Shown here: positions 49,885-60,758 of the stretch, piece by piece
Position numbering within the stretch: position 1 is the first letter of the stretch
Layout of the letters: every line of letters starts with the position of its first letter
Assembly (NCBI GenBank): GCA_965153355.1
Contig: OZ231128.1
Location: 25,792,001-25,856,000, forward strand
Direction: 5' to 3'
From: Flaccisagitta enflata
Taxonomy: Eukaryota > Chaetognatha > Sagittoidea > Aphragmophora
Length of the DNA: 64,000 nucleotides
The notes under the pieces: generated by a model
The model's input: the letters and a program-made list of their open reading frames with translations, nothing else
The model's database searches: none
What the model was told of the DNA's origin: nothing
Translations under genes and position numbers: made by a program

Positions 49885-50074
49885 ATGGATCGGCGTTCGT
49901 CTCCTTCCGCTTTAGAATCTCCGTTGAATTTTTCCTTCGCCAATTTTTCCACTTCTTTGGCGCAAAAAATTCGCGCCGCCAAAAAAACTTCTGCTGCGCC
50001 GGAAGAAGAAGAGAAAGCCATCGAGAGAGCCAAAGCTGCCAGGTTCGAAGGATATCTGCGAAAAACGGCGCCAG
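49885..50074 (+). CDS. NAA50: Acetyltransferase exon 1
   Basis: ATG at 49885, 63 codons plus one base, donor CCAG|GTAAAA. It encodes MDRRSSPSALESPLNFSFAN, then ALAQKI-like SLAQKIRAAKKTSAAPEEEE and KAIERAKAARFEGYLRKTAP. It is not part of the GNAT fold; a short helical, charged segment. Phase 1. Confidence 0.75.
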
Positions 50075-51426
50075 GTAAAATAGATTGCTTTGAATGTTGG
50101 TATGCTTGATTATAAGATGATAAAGATTTGGTCTCGGATTTGGATATTTGCAAGTACAGATTTGAGTAAACTACGACAAGTGACGCGCGGGGTCACAATA
50201 TCGTTGCGGACAGGTGGTCAGGGGCATCAAACCCCCAGCCACACCCCAACCCCCCTCCAACACACACACACACAATACCATCTGCAGCATCCTAAATACG
50301 CGTTTTCGCGTTTTCAACTTGAGCAGAAAAACTCGAGTGTGACAGACAGGCGGACCAACGGACAGACGGACCAATGGACAAAGCCCCTTAAAGAGTTGCG
50401 TGTCCGCAATTAAGGAAGAAAACTGTATTTAGTGTCATTTGAACAAGGCAGCTTTCCGGACAAATAAGAGGTCGCTAGCGGGTGGGTAGGGGCAGCATTT
50501 GGTGAGCAAAGGCTATTTTGCGAGTGGGCAGGGCTTGTATTGTGGGTGGACAGGGGCAGTAACGTTCTCTATCTCTCTTTCTCTCTCTCTTCCATTTTCA
50601 GGCGTTCAGCTTCCATCATCTTCCTCAGAGGGTGATGGTGATTTATCCGTCGCCACGAGCGCCTTCTTGCAATCACTCTCAGATGGTGCAAGCAGTAACG
50701 GGACCTCTGGCGGCGGCGGCAACGGCGTTGGTGGCCATTTCAACCACACTCCTCCTTCCTCTTCCTCCTCCTCCTCCCGTCGCGGGTCCACTCATTCGGC
50801 GCATTCGTCATCCCTTTCCGACGCTCGCCTCGGCGCCACCACCACCACGCCACTTTCGGGCAGAAGACGCGCTTCCGGTTCCTCCTCCTCCACTTCCGCT
50901 AGCGGTGGCGTCGGCGTTGGACGTCCTGGCGACGTTTCATCTTATTCTTCGCGACGAGCTCAACTCCACGCCTCGACAACGTCGTCGTCCATATCCAAAC
51001 TACGAAACTCAAATAATAACGACATCTACGTGACCAAATCCACCCTTCCTCCGAAACACACTCATTCCTCATCCTTCTCCTTTTCCTCTCCCTCGTCCTC
51101 ATCCTCCTCTTCGCGGTTATACCATGGCGTCAATGGCGTTAATGGCGTCAGTAACGGCGTGACCTTTCCGTCAATCACTTCACCTTCCACGCCGCTCTCT
51201 TCTCCCGGCGTCGTCCGTTTAGTGGCGGCGGATCACGAAGGATTTTCGGCGTTGCGGCGTCTTTTGCGGACATTGTTCCAGACTGATTACAGCGACGCCT
51301 TTTTCCGCGACGTCAGAGATGCCAAGGCGTTCTCAAAAGTGGCGCTGATCGATGGGAAACCAGTCGGAGCCGTGGCTTGTAGACTGCAAGAAAATCCCGA
51401 TGGGTAAGATGGGGGGGAAAGGGGGC

Positions 51427-51517
<91 letters not shown>

Positions 51518-52881
51518 AAAGAATTCATCATGAAAAGACTAGACTAAAGTCTAAACGGCAACGGTCTGATTTTTCTTGTTGACCGTTAAGAACGCTAAAT
51601 CCTTATTTACATAATGCGGTAAAAATGTTTTGTCCTCCGAATGGCCAAACATGGACGAATATTAATCACAAACGGAGTTCAAGGTGAAGATGTCTGCTTT
51701 TTAAAATGATATTGAAGGAAAATGGAGGCTTGGGATTGCAATGGTAATCAGCCAAGCTTTGAACGTTGCCTATTCATGAACCAAATAGTTAGTTCGGTCA
51801 TAATTCTTTATAGCATAAATACGTTGTGACTCTGAAATAGGTTGTTAACGCCCTTGACGCGCTCAAACTCGTGTCTGTTGGCAAATAGATCACCCGTGGC
51901 AGGCCGACGCTGTGTTGCCGATGTGACAGTTTCAAAGGAATGCTAACATTGACACCTCTTCGTGATGACATAGTATCCTTATTCTAATCATTTGGTCATA
52001 CAGGGACAAATACCATCCTTTGGAGGTGATGATTGGTGCGATGGGAGTTTTGCAAGAGCATCGTCGTCTGGGCATTGGAACCAAACTTCTCTCACACGTC
52101 GCCGAGACGGCCTACAGAAATGATAAGGTTCGACAACGTCATCAAATTGAATTGTTTCTTTAAAGAAGTAGAACGCGATGCCGCAAATCACCAACGCCTA
52201 AATAAAAACAAGTGACGCGGGGTCACAATATCGTTGCGGACGGGTGGGCAGGGGTATCTAACTCCCATTTACACCCCAACCCTCATCCCAACACAAAAAC
52301 ATGCAAAAAATTATCCAAAATGTGTTCACGGAGACAGGGACCAACGGACCAACGGAACGACGGACCAATGGACAAATGGACCAACAGACGGACAAAGCCT
52401 CTTATAGAGTTGCGTAAGAGAACATAGCTCGGAATTTGATTTTCTATACCTTCCCCATCTTTCACATCTTCCTCATAGTATAAGGTAGACAACGTTAGGG
52501 AAATGCTTCCCATGGACGGACCAACCTTAAAAGCCAGACCAACCGTTAAAGCAACGCGTAGAAAGTCGCGTGCGTGCGTGCGAATGAAAACGCCATTACC
52601 ACCAATCCTATCGGCATCTCAAACCCTTTCATTCCTAAACCCCATTTCAAATTCAGATTGGACGTATTCGTTTGGCAGTTCATAAAGAAAATTCTTCGGC
52701 CGTTCGTCTTTACGAGAAAATGGGGTTCCAGCGGCTCAACGACCATCACGACGTGTGGACCATGATTCACGAACTCAGAACATCGACAAGATCCAAAATT
52801 AACACCGTAGTCCCAACAACAACAACAACAACAACCACCGTCGTCCCTGCAGTGGAAAACGAAAACTCATCAACGGAATAA
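49885..52881 (+). CDS. NAA50: N-alpha-acetyltransferase, NAA50-like, four exons
   Basis: Joined exons 49885-50074, 50602-51403, 52004-52127 and 52657-52881 give 446 residues. The GNAT domain (about 267-415) reads VVRLVAADHEGFSALRRLL, then TDYSDAFFRDV, AVACRL, the acetyl-CoA loop RRLGIGTKLL (351-360), and NSSAVRLYEKMGF. This order, including the Y-x-x-x-F-F/Y-x-D-V and G-A-V-x-C-R motifs, matches NAA50/San, which acetylates protein N-termini in the NatE complex and is needed for sister-chromatid cohesion in animals. NAA50 is usually about 170 residues; here some 265 residues of Ser/Gly/Arg-rich sequence precede the domain. Introns 1 and 3 hold family B elements. A Thr-rich tail follows the domain. 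Another Q/R-x-x-G-x-G/A acetyltransferase is possible, so the symbol is tentative. Confidence 0.88.
50176..50413 (+). mobile_element. HINE-like element, family B, in intron 1
   Basis: ACAAGTGACGCGCGGGGTCA start, ATCGTTGCGGACAGGTGGTC block, CACACACA run, TTTTCGCGTTTTCAACTTGA, GGACCAACGGACAGACGG array, and end AGAGTTGCGTGTCCGCAATT. A partial family A-like 5' piece follows at 50446-50545. Confidence 0.9.
50602..51403 (+). CDS. NAA50: Acetyltransferase exon 2 (Ser-rich extension and start of GNAT)
   Basis: Acceptor TCCATTTTCAG, donor GATGG|GTAAGA, phase 1 to 2. It encodes a low-complexity Ser/Gly/Thr-rich stretch (residues 64-266), then the first GNAT strands and helices (267-331). It is GC-richer than the surrounding introns. 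The serine runs use mixed codons (TCC, TCT, TCA, TCG, AGC), which argues for selection on protein rather than simple triplet slippage. Confidence 0.88.
51430..51514. repeat. GA dinucleotide array in intron 2
   Basis: Pure GA repeat starting 27 bp after the exon 2 donor. Confidence 0.97.
52004..52127 (+). CDS. NAA50: Acetyltransferase exon 3 (acetyl-CoA binding)
   Basis: Acceptor GGTCATACAG, donor AAG|GTTCGA, phase 2 to 0. It encodes DKYHPLEVMIGAMGVLQEHR and then RLGIGTKLLSHVAETAYRNDK. The pyrophosphate-binding loop R-R-L-G-I-G is intact (351-356). Confidence 0.9.
52208..52417 (+). mobile_element. HINE-like element, family B, in intron 3
   Basis: ACAAGTGACGCGGGGTCACA start, ATCGTTGCGGACGGGTGGGC, GGACCAACGGACCAACGG array, CTCTTATAGAGTTGCGTAAG end; the last hairpin arm is lost. 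A separate family A right-end remnant lies at about 52505-52590. Confidence 0.88.
52657..52881 (+). CDS. NAA50: Acetyltransferase exon 4 (terminal)
   Basis: Acceptor TTTCAAATTCAG, phase 0, 74 codons and TAA at 52879-52881. It encodes IGRIRLAVHKENSSAVRLYE and KMGFQRLNDHHDVWTMIHEL, the last GNAT strands, then a Thr/Val tail with a run of eight threonines from CAACAACAACA-type sequence. Confidence 0.9.
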   Translation: MGRIRLAVHKENSSAVRLYEKMGFQRLNDHHDVWTMIHELRTSTRSKINTVVPTTTTTTTTVVPAVENENSSTE

Positions 52882-52964
52882 CCACAGAAAACGAAGCAAA
52901 TACAGATTTTTGCAACATCAAATTATGAATAGTTGAAATTTCGTGTTAATGCTGTTAATGCTAT

Positions 52965-52993
52965 TTTTGTTGTTGTTGTTGTTGTTGTTGAGG

Positions 52994-53055
<62 letters not shown>

Positions 53056-53341
53056 ATGGTTGTGGTTGTGGTTGTGGTTGTTGTTGTTGTTGTTGTTGTT
53101 GTCATTAGGCACGAAGACTAATTTTTTTTCTCAAACCCAACTGGTTAGCTAAGTATTGACTTACATATTATTTTCTGCTTGGATATATGAAGAGACAAAA
53201 AATGTCTTCTGGGCCAGTGAGATTGTAGCAACTTTGACGCATGTTGAAAGATTTTACGATTTAATGAATTTAAAACTTTTTTATTTTGCTTGGTGAATCT
53301 GTTACCTTTCTGTGAACTGTAATCAGGGCTTTTAAACCTAA

Positions 53342-53415
<74 letters not shown>

Positions 53416-53425
53416 TTATTTTTGT
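52965..53425. repeat. TTG triplet arrays in the 3' untranslated region
   Basis: TTG arrays at 52968-53102 (with a GTTGTGG variant patch) and 53343-53430, both between the acetyltransferase stop codon and the polyadenylation signal. Confidence 0.95.
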
Positions 53426-53580
53426 TGTTGCCGTTTTAGTAAAACGTCTTGGCTGTTGTCTTCGTTGTTTTACGAGAGGGCATTTACAGTAAATAATTGC
53501 GTGAATCTTTACCACGACAAGCCTACAAACAGAGATCATCAGGCTTTCCTATTTAGATGACTCAATTTGTGTGTATCACG

Positions 53581-53586
53581 AATAAA
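53581..53586 (+). terminator. Candidate polyadenylation signal of the acetyltransferase gene
   Basis: AATAAA 700 nt after the stop codon. It would give a 3' untranslated region containing both TTG arrays. Assigned by motif and position only. Confidence 0.4.
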
Positions 53587-53599
53587 TGTTTCCCTTGTA

Positions 53600-54056
53600 A
53601 TTGACTCCATCATTAGAATATCTGCTTGTAAACTCAAGTCAAGTAAACTAAGATCCCCGCGGACTATAACCAAATCCGTCGACCAAAGTTAAAATTCAAC
53701 CTTCAATTGTATCTTTTCTGATTATTTTGGGGAAAGGAAAAATGGCGGGTTTTTTAAACTTATCTTTTAAAGCATAATGTAAGAAAAATGAATCAAAATT
53801 GGTGATGTTTGGAAAGCTCTTCAAAAGATCTTAGTTTTAGTCGTGTCTGGAATTCCTAGCTGAAATGATTTGGAAGCTACAGTGATTTGGACGAGACTAT
53901 TCAAATTATGGTCTGCCGCGTATCTCAATGAAAGAGAATCGATACCAATTTCCAAGTTTTAGAAATGATAGAGGATTTTGTCCAATTGCCGCAAAACTTG
54001 AGGTGGTAATTAGGATATGTGTCCTCTCATACCAATTCAGTTTTTGTGTTAATCGG
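53600..54056. other. AT-rich spacer
   Basis: No supported feature. Confidence 0.45.
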
Positions 54057-54058
54057 AT

Positions 54059-54207
54059 GATTTTTAGATGCGTCATCGTATCTCTAGCTCTATAAGAGGG
54101 TTTAACCCTCCGTCCGTCCGTCTGCCTGTCCGTCCATCCATCCGTCCGTCACGCCTCTTCTTATATCATGCAGATGACGCATCGAGCTGTCCGCCTGGGC
54201 TTGTTAC
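54059..54207 (-). mobile_element. HINE-like element, family D (complete)
   Basis: TTTTTAGATGCGTCATCGTA end with stem GATGCG/CGTATC (one G-T wobble), CTCTATAAGAGGG, CCGTCCGTCC array, CAGATGACGCATCGAGCTGT, and CCGCCTGGGCTTGTTA terminus. Confidence 0.92.
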
Positions 54208-54223
54208 TCTAGTTTTTATACAT

Positions 54224-54367
54224 TTTTAGTCGCGGACATGCGACTCTACACCTTGCCGTGTCGGTCGGTCGGTCGGTACCAAATATTTTTGAATTGCGAG
54301 CGATTTTGGCAATATTGCTCCTGCCCAACCGTCCGCGACTGGATTGCCGTGTATCCGGCCTTGTTGT
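54224..54367 (-). mobile_element. HINE-like element, family A (complete)
   Basis: TTTTTAGTCGCGGACATGCG end, CTCTACACCTTGC, a short CGGT array, GCTCCTGCCCAACCGTCCGC with GACTGG, and terminus GTGTATCCGGCCTTGTT. Confidence 0.92.
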
Positions 54368-54640
54368 TTTTTTAAGATCTCATAACTTTTTTCTGACGGT
54401 TCGTTTTTTGCAGATGCAAACATATTGAAATTAACATCCTTTGTTTCAGTTGCGTTCACTTCACTACTGTCCAAGCAAAAAAGTTTTCTACGATGATTTT
54501 ATTAAGTATTTTCCCACAGCTTCAAAACCATCATGAATTTGACATGGTTTTTGTCAAATTTCATAATCAAAATGATTCTTAGTGTTGTAATGTCATGACC
54601 TCTGTTTTATGGAAAACTTCAAAATCTTTCTCATGATAAA

Positions 54641-54947
54641 CAAGTGACGCGGGATCACAATATCATTGCGCATGGGTGGGCAGGGGCATTCAACCCCCAT
54701 TCACACCCAATGCCTGATGCCTCCTCACCAACACATGTACCCAAAAAAAGCATCTAAAACAATCGTTTTTCCACTTTTTTTCGGATGGACGGACGGACGG
54801 ACGGACGGACTGATGGGCGGAAAGACGGACGGACGGACGGACGGACGGTCGGATAGACGGACGGACGGGCGGACGGATGGAAGAAAAGACGGACGGACAG
54901 GCGGACGGACAAAACCTCTTATAGATTTGCATGTCAGCAACTAAAAA
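54641..54947 (+). mobile_element. HINE-like element, family B (complete, long array)
   Basis: CAAGTGACGCGGGATCACAA start, GGGTGGGCAGGGGCATTCAA, a GGAC array of about 120 bp (54784-54910), and the end CTCTTATAGATTTGCATGTC with AGCAACTAAAAA. The hairpin arms are partly eroded. Confidence 0.9.
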
Positions 54948-54996
54948 TGTCCTATTTGGATAATTTTTTAAGAGCTGATAGACTAAGAGAAAGATA

Positions 54997-55597
54997 CCGG
55001 GTCATCAGCCTGAGATGCCGGATAATGTTAAGCTTTTACTCTGAGATGCCAAATGTCACGGATTTCAAACTGATTGTCTCTTATAGAGTATAGGTTGACG
55101 TTTTTTGTATCAAAGTTTCATCAAAATCGGTCAAGTAGTTTAGATTTTACATGTATTTAAGTAAAAAACTTCCGTTTCGCCACTTCTCTTTTTTCATTGG
55201 AAAATGGAAGAACAGTCTTTTTTCCCATTTTCTCATTTTGCAATATTTTGAGCCAGAATCATGAGATTAGTCCTAAATAAAAGATGATTTGACAAATTTT
55301 TGAAACTACGTCAATTTTTTTTTTTATACTAGACCATTCCAGCTCAAAAAGTGAAAAAAAGAGAGAAATTTAAAAATGCTCTCTCTCTCAATTTTTATTG
55401 AAAATTCTGCCATTGAGGGAAAATTAGTTTCTACTTCAAAGACTTGTAAAATCTAAACTACTTAACCGATTTGGATGAAATTTTGATACAAAAAACGTCA
55501 ATTTATGCTCTTTAACAGACAATCAGTATGAAATCAAGGGTATATGGCATCTCTGAGTAAAAGCTTAACAGAATCCGGCATCAGGCTGATGACCCTG
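54997..55597. mobile_element. TA-flanked foldback MITE, 601 bp
   Basis: The ends CCGGGTCATCAGCCTGAGAT and (inverted) CAGGGTCATCAGCCTGATGC are flanked by TA. The arms are inverted copies for more than 200 bp (e.g. AATCTAAACTACTT / AAGTAGTTTAGATT, TTGATACAAAAAACGTCAA). Confidence 0.92.
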
Positions 55598-56135
55598 TAT
55601 GTATTGCTAGCATGTCAAATTTTACATTTTTGGTAACTAAACACCCGTCTGAAGTAGATAAATTTAGCTACCTAGTTGGTCGAGATTGCACTGACCAACG
55701 GCTGCGGATATCTTTTGTCAGTTAGAAAAAAAGATTTTGAGTGTAAAGAGGCCGCATTAAGTATCTGCATATCTGCAGAAATTTGAGTAATTGCGAGAGA
55801 CAAATGAACACAAAAAGTTCGCCTCGGTGTTGGAACAAGAATTACAGAATACACCCCCGAGGTTTTGGAAGAAATAAGGCCAAGTTATGAGCTACTCAGT
55901 ATGTGTGCATCAACGATTTTGAATTAAGGAATGTTTTTGACAAATGAACGTTTAGAATGAATAAATATTACCATTATGTAAATTGTAATGGCGGCTATCG
56001 CCGTGAGGAAAAATGCATTGGCCATTTTTCACCAAGCTTTTGTCTTTAGTCTGAAAATCAGAGAAAAATAGGATTGAGCTAAATGAGCTAGATGAGCTAA
56101 ATGAGCTAGATGAGCTATAATACTCAAAATCACTC
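55598..56135. repeat. Spacer with the dispersed repeat also at 23.2 kb
   Basis: GGCGGCTATCGCCGTGAGG at about 55990 and its downstream sequence match 23195-23300 in inverse orientation. A short GAGCTA(A/G)AT repeat occurs at 56078-56115. No gene. Confidence 0.55.
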
Positions 56136-56139
56136 TCAC

Positions 56140-56245
56140 ATTTCTATAAGAGGCTTGGTCCATCTGTCGGTCTGTCCGTTCACCCATCCATCTATGTACT
56201 CATCAAAGGGCAGGTCCGTCCATCCGTCCGTCCACCTGCCAGTCA
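56140..56245 (-). mobile_element. HINE-like fragment, family B
   Basis: TTCTATAAGAGGCTTGGTCC, a CCATC/GTCCGTCC run, and CACGCTCAACTTAGAATGG. Hairpin and 5' block are missing. Confidence 0.6.
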
Positions 56246-56309
56246 CGCTCAACTTAGAATGGTCGCAAAGGCGTCAGATGGTCATTGCTACCCATTGCAT
56301 GTGCATGTT

Positions 56310-56844
56310 GGATATGGAGATAAGAGGGGCAGCATTCCGGAGGAGCTAATGACCTATGCTGGGCTAGGATTTGAGCATTGAGGCTAGTTTATCAGTCCTG
56401 AGGCTTGAATTTGAGCCGTGAGGCTGGGATTTGACCTATTATAGGAGGCTGGGATTGGCGCCTTCAGGCTTGGATTTGAGCCCCTTGGCTGGGTATGGAG
56501 ACTTAAGGGTGGGGTTCCAGCTTATAGGAACTGGAGCCTGGAAGCTATGATTGGAGCCTCCAGACTAGGATTGCAGCCTCAAGGCGGGAATTGGCGAGTA
56601 GGAGCCTCAAGGCCATGATTTGAGCCTTGAGGCTTGGATTGGGGCCTTGAGACTAAGATTGGGGCCTCAAGGCTGGGTTTGGAGCCTCAAGGCTAGGATC
56701 GGTGCTGGGGAGGGACGGATAGGAAGAAGAAGAAGAAGAAGAAGAAGAAGAAGAAGAAGAAGAAGAAGAAGAAGAAGAAGAATAAGGAATGGTAAAGATA
56801 CAGTCGAACGTAAATAATAATAATAATAATAATAATGATAGTAA

Positions 56845-56875
<31 letters not shown>

Positions 56876-57004
56876 AAGAAGAAGAAGAAGAAGAAGAAGA
56901 AGAAGAAGAAGAAAAAGAAGAAGAAAAAGAAGAAGAAGGACGAGGAGTAAATCCCCAATATATGTGAGGGCAAAGGTCATCGGCCCCATTGGGGGCGCTA
57001 CCCA
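56310..57004. mobile_element. Family F element with minisatellite and AAG arrays
   Basis: GGGGCAGCATTCCGGAGGAG with CTAATGACCTATGCTGGG on the left and AAAGGTCATCGGCCCCATTG with GGGGCGCTACCC on the right. Between them are a GGCTTGGATTTGAGCCT minisatellite of about 22 bp (56350-56700) and AAG/AAT triplet arrays (56726-56935). Arg-rich and Phe-rich frames are artefacts. Confidence 0.75.
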
Positions 57005-57147
57005 AAAGCGGAAACGCGCATTTATGATGCTCTAGTTTTAATTGACTTAGTGTGGGGGGGGGGGGTAGAGGGTGTGGTATGTGGATGGGGGATGCACGCT
57101 CCTGCCCACCCATCCGCAATAGTTTTGTTTTCCTTCGTCACTTGTTG
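57005..57147 (-). mobile_element. HINE-like family B, 5' half only
   Basis: CGGAAACGCGCATTTATGAT, a G-rich spacer, CGCTCCTGCCCACCCATCCG, CTTCGTCACTTGTTG. The hairpin and microsatellite are missing, and it abuts the family F end. Confidence 0.75.
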
Positions 57148-57710
57148 ATATTTTGTGTTCAAAGTTCTGCCAAATCTCAACGAATCAACAAAAAATGGTG
57201 CATGTTGGCATTCACTTCTTCTAAACATCTTTTTACTCTTCTTTGTATACAATAACTGATGTTAGGGGACTAACAAATTCTATTTGCTATGGGTAGATTT
57301 CAGTTATTGCCAAGATGGGAAATATAAATCAATGACATTTGAATTGGCCACGATTTCTCATATGTTTTGTACCAATTTCTGTCAATCACATGTCTTTTGA
57401 GGCAGGATTTAAGTCATTTAACTGTAACAGCAATTCAAGTTGATAAGAAGATCAAAATTTAATGCCTCAAATCCAGCTCTATGTTTTAATGGCTAGAGCA
57501 ACCTAAGTCGCAGACGGGTGGGCAGTGGCGTGGCGGGGAACCTTGTAAAACGACCTTGTGACCGATGGAACGATCGACCAACCAATGAACCCACCGAAAA
57601 GTGGCTTATAGAGTTGCGTGTCCCCAACTTATCATAAAGACTACGTCTCTTTATACTGAGTCTGAATACCTTCTTCAGAATTGACCTATCTCATGGCCAA
57701 ATTGCAATTT
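57148..57710. other. Spacer with an old HINE-like element (57500-57632)
   Basis: At 57500-57632: AAGTCGCAGACGGGTGGGCA, GACCGATGGAACGATCGACC, GGCTTATAGAGTTGCGTGTC and CCCAACTTA. An A/B-type copy without its AACAAG terminus. Confidence 0.55.
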
Positions 57711-58715
57711 TCTATTCCGTGTAATTTTCTGTGAAACACGCTGTATCTCCTTGCATCTCTTCCGGCTTCCGTTTGAGCGAAGTCTCCTCATTACTGTCCT
57801 TGTTTTATTCCTTTCACTACCTTCCTCCTTTCCTTCCCTTCTCTTTTTTTCGCCGCGCGCCGGTTCGAGGTGGTTCCGACCATCAATTAACCATTTTTGA
57901 GAGTCTCATTCTTAACTGCCTCTAATTCTCTGCTTTCCCACTGCCAAAGTCTCACCAAAACCTCATTAAGCCTCGTGATTGGCCGATTGGTTGGTTCACG
58001 GACGGTTGATTGGACGAATGGGGGGATCTTCCCCACGCTTTCTCATTAGGAAAAAAGGATCAGTTGCTCAGAAGTCGGGGAGCCAAGAGAGAAAATTAGA
58101 GTATCTTTGCCATCCTAATTAAAACCCGTTATTGATGATATTTGTAGAGAATTAATTCTTCCTAATGAAGCGCTTAATCAGCGTCTGTGCACTGGCGTCG
58201 ACAGCTTCAATCTCTCAATCTCCCTCTTTCCACTCTGTTTTGCTCTGATGAGGCTTTGGGTTTGCGTTTGTATATCAAGGTGGGTGTGTCGGTTGCTTTG
58301 TCCATCCGTGTATGGTGCATTGAAACGTTGTTAAAAGTTTTTGTTTAGGTGGCTATGTAAATTACCATGTGTGATCCTTCATACCAGGCATTATATCTTG
58401 ACCATCAAAAAAAAAAGACGCATTTGCATCAACGCACCAATTGGGGCATGTATTTTAATCATAGATTAGCTGTATGAAGTTTGTTGTGATGTACAGTACA
58501 TGTATTAATTGTATTATGGCATTATATTTAATACACTCATGATAAGAAAATGAGCGTCAGAAAAAAATAAACCAGTGACAGAACTTTGGACTGGCGGTCA
58601 CTGGCCATGTCTTATCAAATTCATCGAGGTACTCTTTCAGCTCTTTAGTGAAAGTCAATAGATGCTTGTTTTTTAGCAAGAGAAACTCATTACACTAACT
58701 CTTCGCCTTAAAAAA
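57711..58715. other. Non-repetitive stretch, possible regulatory DNA at 57950-58260
   Basis: This part lacks the surrounding repeat families. About 58100-58200 has several homeodomain-type core sites (CTAATTAAA, GAATTAATTC, CCTAATGAAG, CTTAATCAG) in mixed-composition DNA. The frame at 57731-57925 has no motif. A GAAACACGCTGTA at 57733 resembles the mariner-like end at 37320 but has no partner. The regulatory reading is inference. Confidence 0.3.
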
Positions 58716-58832
58716 CAAGGCCAATTAGGCCAATAAGGTGCGACGTGTGGATCGTCGAACGAATGCGTTACCCGACCGACCAACCAACCAATGGACACCG
58801 CCAGTTGTAGAGGTGCTTTGTCGCACCTAAAA
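58715..58832 (+). mobile_element. HINE-like element, family C (complete)
   Basis: AACAAGGCCAATTAGGCCAA start, AAGGTGCGACG subterminal motif, GACCGACCAACCAACC array, CAGTTGTAGAGGTGCTTTGT, and hairpin GGTGC-TTTGTC-GCACC (58812-58827), then TAAAAA. Confidence 0.9.
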
Positions 58833-60338
58833 ATGTTACTGCTTTATTTTGATCTGAGTAAGAGTCACAGCAGCTGTTGGGAATTTTGGATACATCAGTT
58901 GTTACAGCGCTTTCAAAAACTATTTAAAATCTAATGAAATGACAAATTGAATTGTAAAGAATACGATAAAAAACATTAAATCACTTCACGAAACAAACAC
59001 CAGTGGATCGGAAGTTTTTAATGACAAACAACTACTAAATAAATAGCAAGGACGAAACTACCAGAAAATGTTTTCAGTCATATAATATCAGGGTGGGTAT
59101 TTCAAGTATAAGCCTTTCAGAAACCTATCTCTCTCTCTAACTTTATTTCAATATTACGATACGCAAATTTCATGAACATCTGACAATAACCAAATAAGGC
59201 CGCTACCCCCTCACCCCCTACAATGGAAAAAGGCTTGAAAGTGATTCGTTCCACGAAGCTCTTATTGCATTCTATGGTAATTGGTGAAGGGGATTAACAT
59301 CCTTGTCAGAAACTTGTCAAATTTCCATGAAATTTTGACAATTTCATCTGATGGTAAATGTGGGAAACACAGTAGATACGACCAGGTTTATCCCACCCTG
59401 TTGAAAGCTTGACCATTGGGACGATAGAATTATCATAACAGCAGATTATCAACCGACCAATGATCGTGATACCCACGGTCGGATGGACGGATCGGCAAAG
59501 TAGCTAAGAAAAGCGATAGAAAATGGTACATTTTAGGATGTTTAAACTGTATGTAACACAAAAGTTTGCAGTGGAAAGCTATGTTCCAAAATTCCACGCA
59601 ACGGCTGGATGAATACAGGAATGAGAGAGGGCCTTGTGAACCCTCGCTGGTGTTTAAAACGATTGGATGTTTGCTTCCAAAGTCGTGGACAAAAAGGCTG
59701 CTTATATGACAATAGGATACTACGTACTTAGTTATAAGTTAAACGATTTTGAAAAAAAAATTTTGTTGAAATCAGTTAATCAGTCCTTTTTGACCATGCA
59801 ACTCACACCGTTACCGTTCCACTCACTACTTCCCATTCCCCCCAAAAGAATATATATATGATACGGAAATATATATGATAGATATGATAAATATGATAGG
59901 GAAAACTTAATGAATGACAAGGAAAATACGGATTCAAACAACGGAAATAGCCCATTGCATTAGGCCATTTTTAGTTGGAAAAATAGACCATTTTTGTCGT
60001 TAATATTTTTTGACTTTAATAAAACTACATTCACAGAAAAAACTGAAAATACCATCATTAACTAAACCGAGATAGTGCTTTGTTTATCATTACCGTGTTA
60101 TGCTAAATTCCGTTGATTGAAGATTTCAAGATTTGATTCAAGAACGAACATTCTCATGCAGTAAAAGGGTTAGTGACACAATAAAATTATTAGGTGACTA
60201 TTCTTTTCTTGGGACAAAGGAGTATTTGTGATCTTCAGTGGTTGCGCCGGAGTATTGACTTAAACATCAAGAGTAACTTTGGCTTCTGCCCTTCCTCTTT
60301 CAGGTTCGTCTCCCAACTCGGTTGACCTTGATGAAGAA
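58833..60338. other. AT-rich spacer, no gene seen
   Basis: About 1.5 kb with no supported gene. A GGTCGGATGGACGGATCGGC scrap lies at 59478, and a TATATATGATA short repeat at 59850-59900. Confidence 0.45.
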
Positions 60339-60495
60339 ACAAGTGACTCAGGGTCAAAATATCGTTACTGACGGGTGGGCATGGGCAGCCAACCCCCATC
60401 CACACTCCAATCCACCCCCAACACTCAAACATACACAAAAAGAACCGAAAACGTTCGTTTTCCCACTTTTCAACTTGATGACCACGTCGCACTGT
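60339..60495 (+). mobile_element. HINE-like family B, 5' half only
   Basis: ACAAGTGACTCAGGGTCAAA, ATCGTTACTGACGGGTGGGC, CCAACCCCCATCCACACTCC, then TTCCCACTTTTCAACTTGAT. The array and hairpin are missing. Confidence 0.8.
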
Positions 60496-60689
60496 GGCTG
60501 ATATCAGATCTTCTGAGGCATTCACCTTTTTTCTGAATTTCTATTATGCATGTTTATGGCAGAGGAGGGCACTCCAATCAGATTGCAATGCTGGCAAGAG
60601 GTTGCAATGAAAAACATCAGAACAACTTTGAAAAGGCTTCTGCTTTTTCTTTAAATCATGATAATCAAAAATTCCCATAAACAAAGGTC

Positions 60690-60758
60690 TTGATTTGGTT
60701 CAGTGGTAAGATGAAAGACTGTCATTCTGAGATAGGTGTTCAATTCCCATGGGAAACA
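60690..60758 (+). ncRNA. tRNA-like module (degenerate, tRNA-Asp-like)
   Basis: A-box-like TTTGGTTCAGTGGTAAGA and B-box-like GTGTTCAATTCCC at normal spacing, with an anticodon region (GACTGTCATTCTG) resembling tRNA-Asp(GTC). The acceptor stem does not pair well, so it is a tRNA pseudogene or the head of a SINE rather than a working tRNA. Confidence 0.5.

Noticed and set aside
60690-60758. Functional tRNA gene
   Set aside because: A- and B-box-like sequence is present but the acceptor stem does not pair, so only a tRNA-like module is called.
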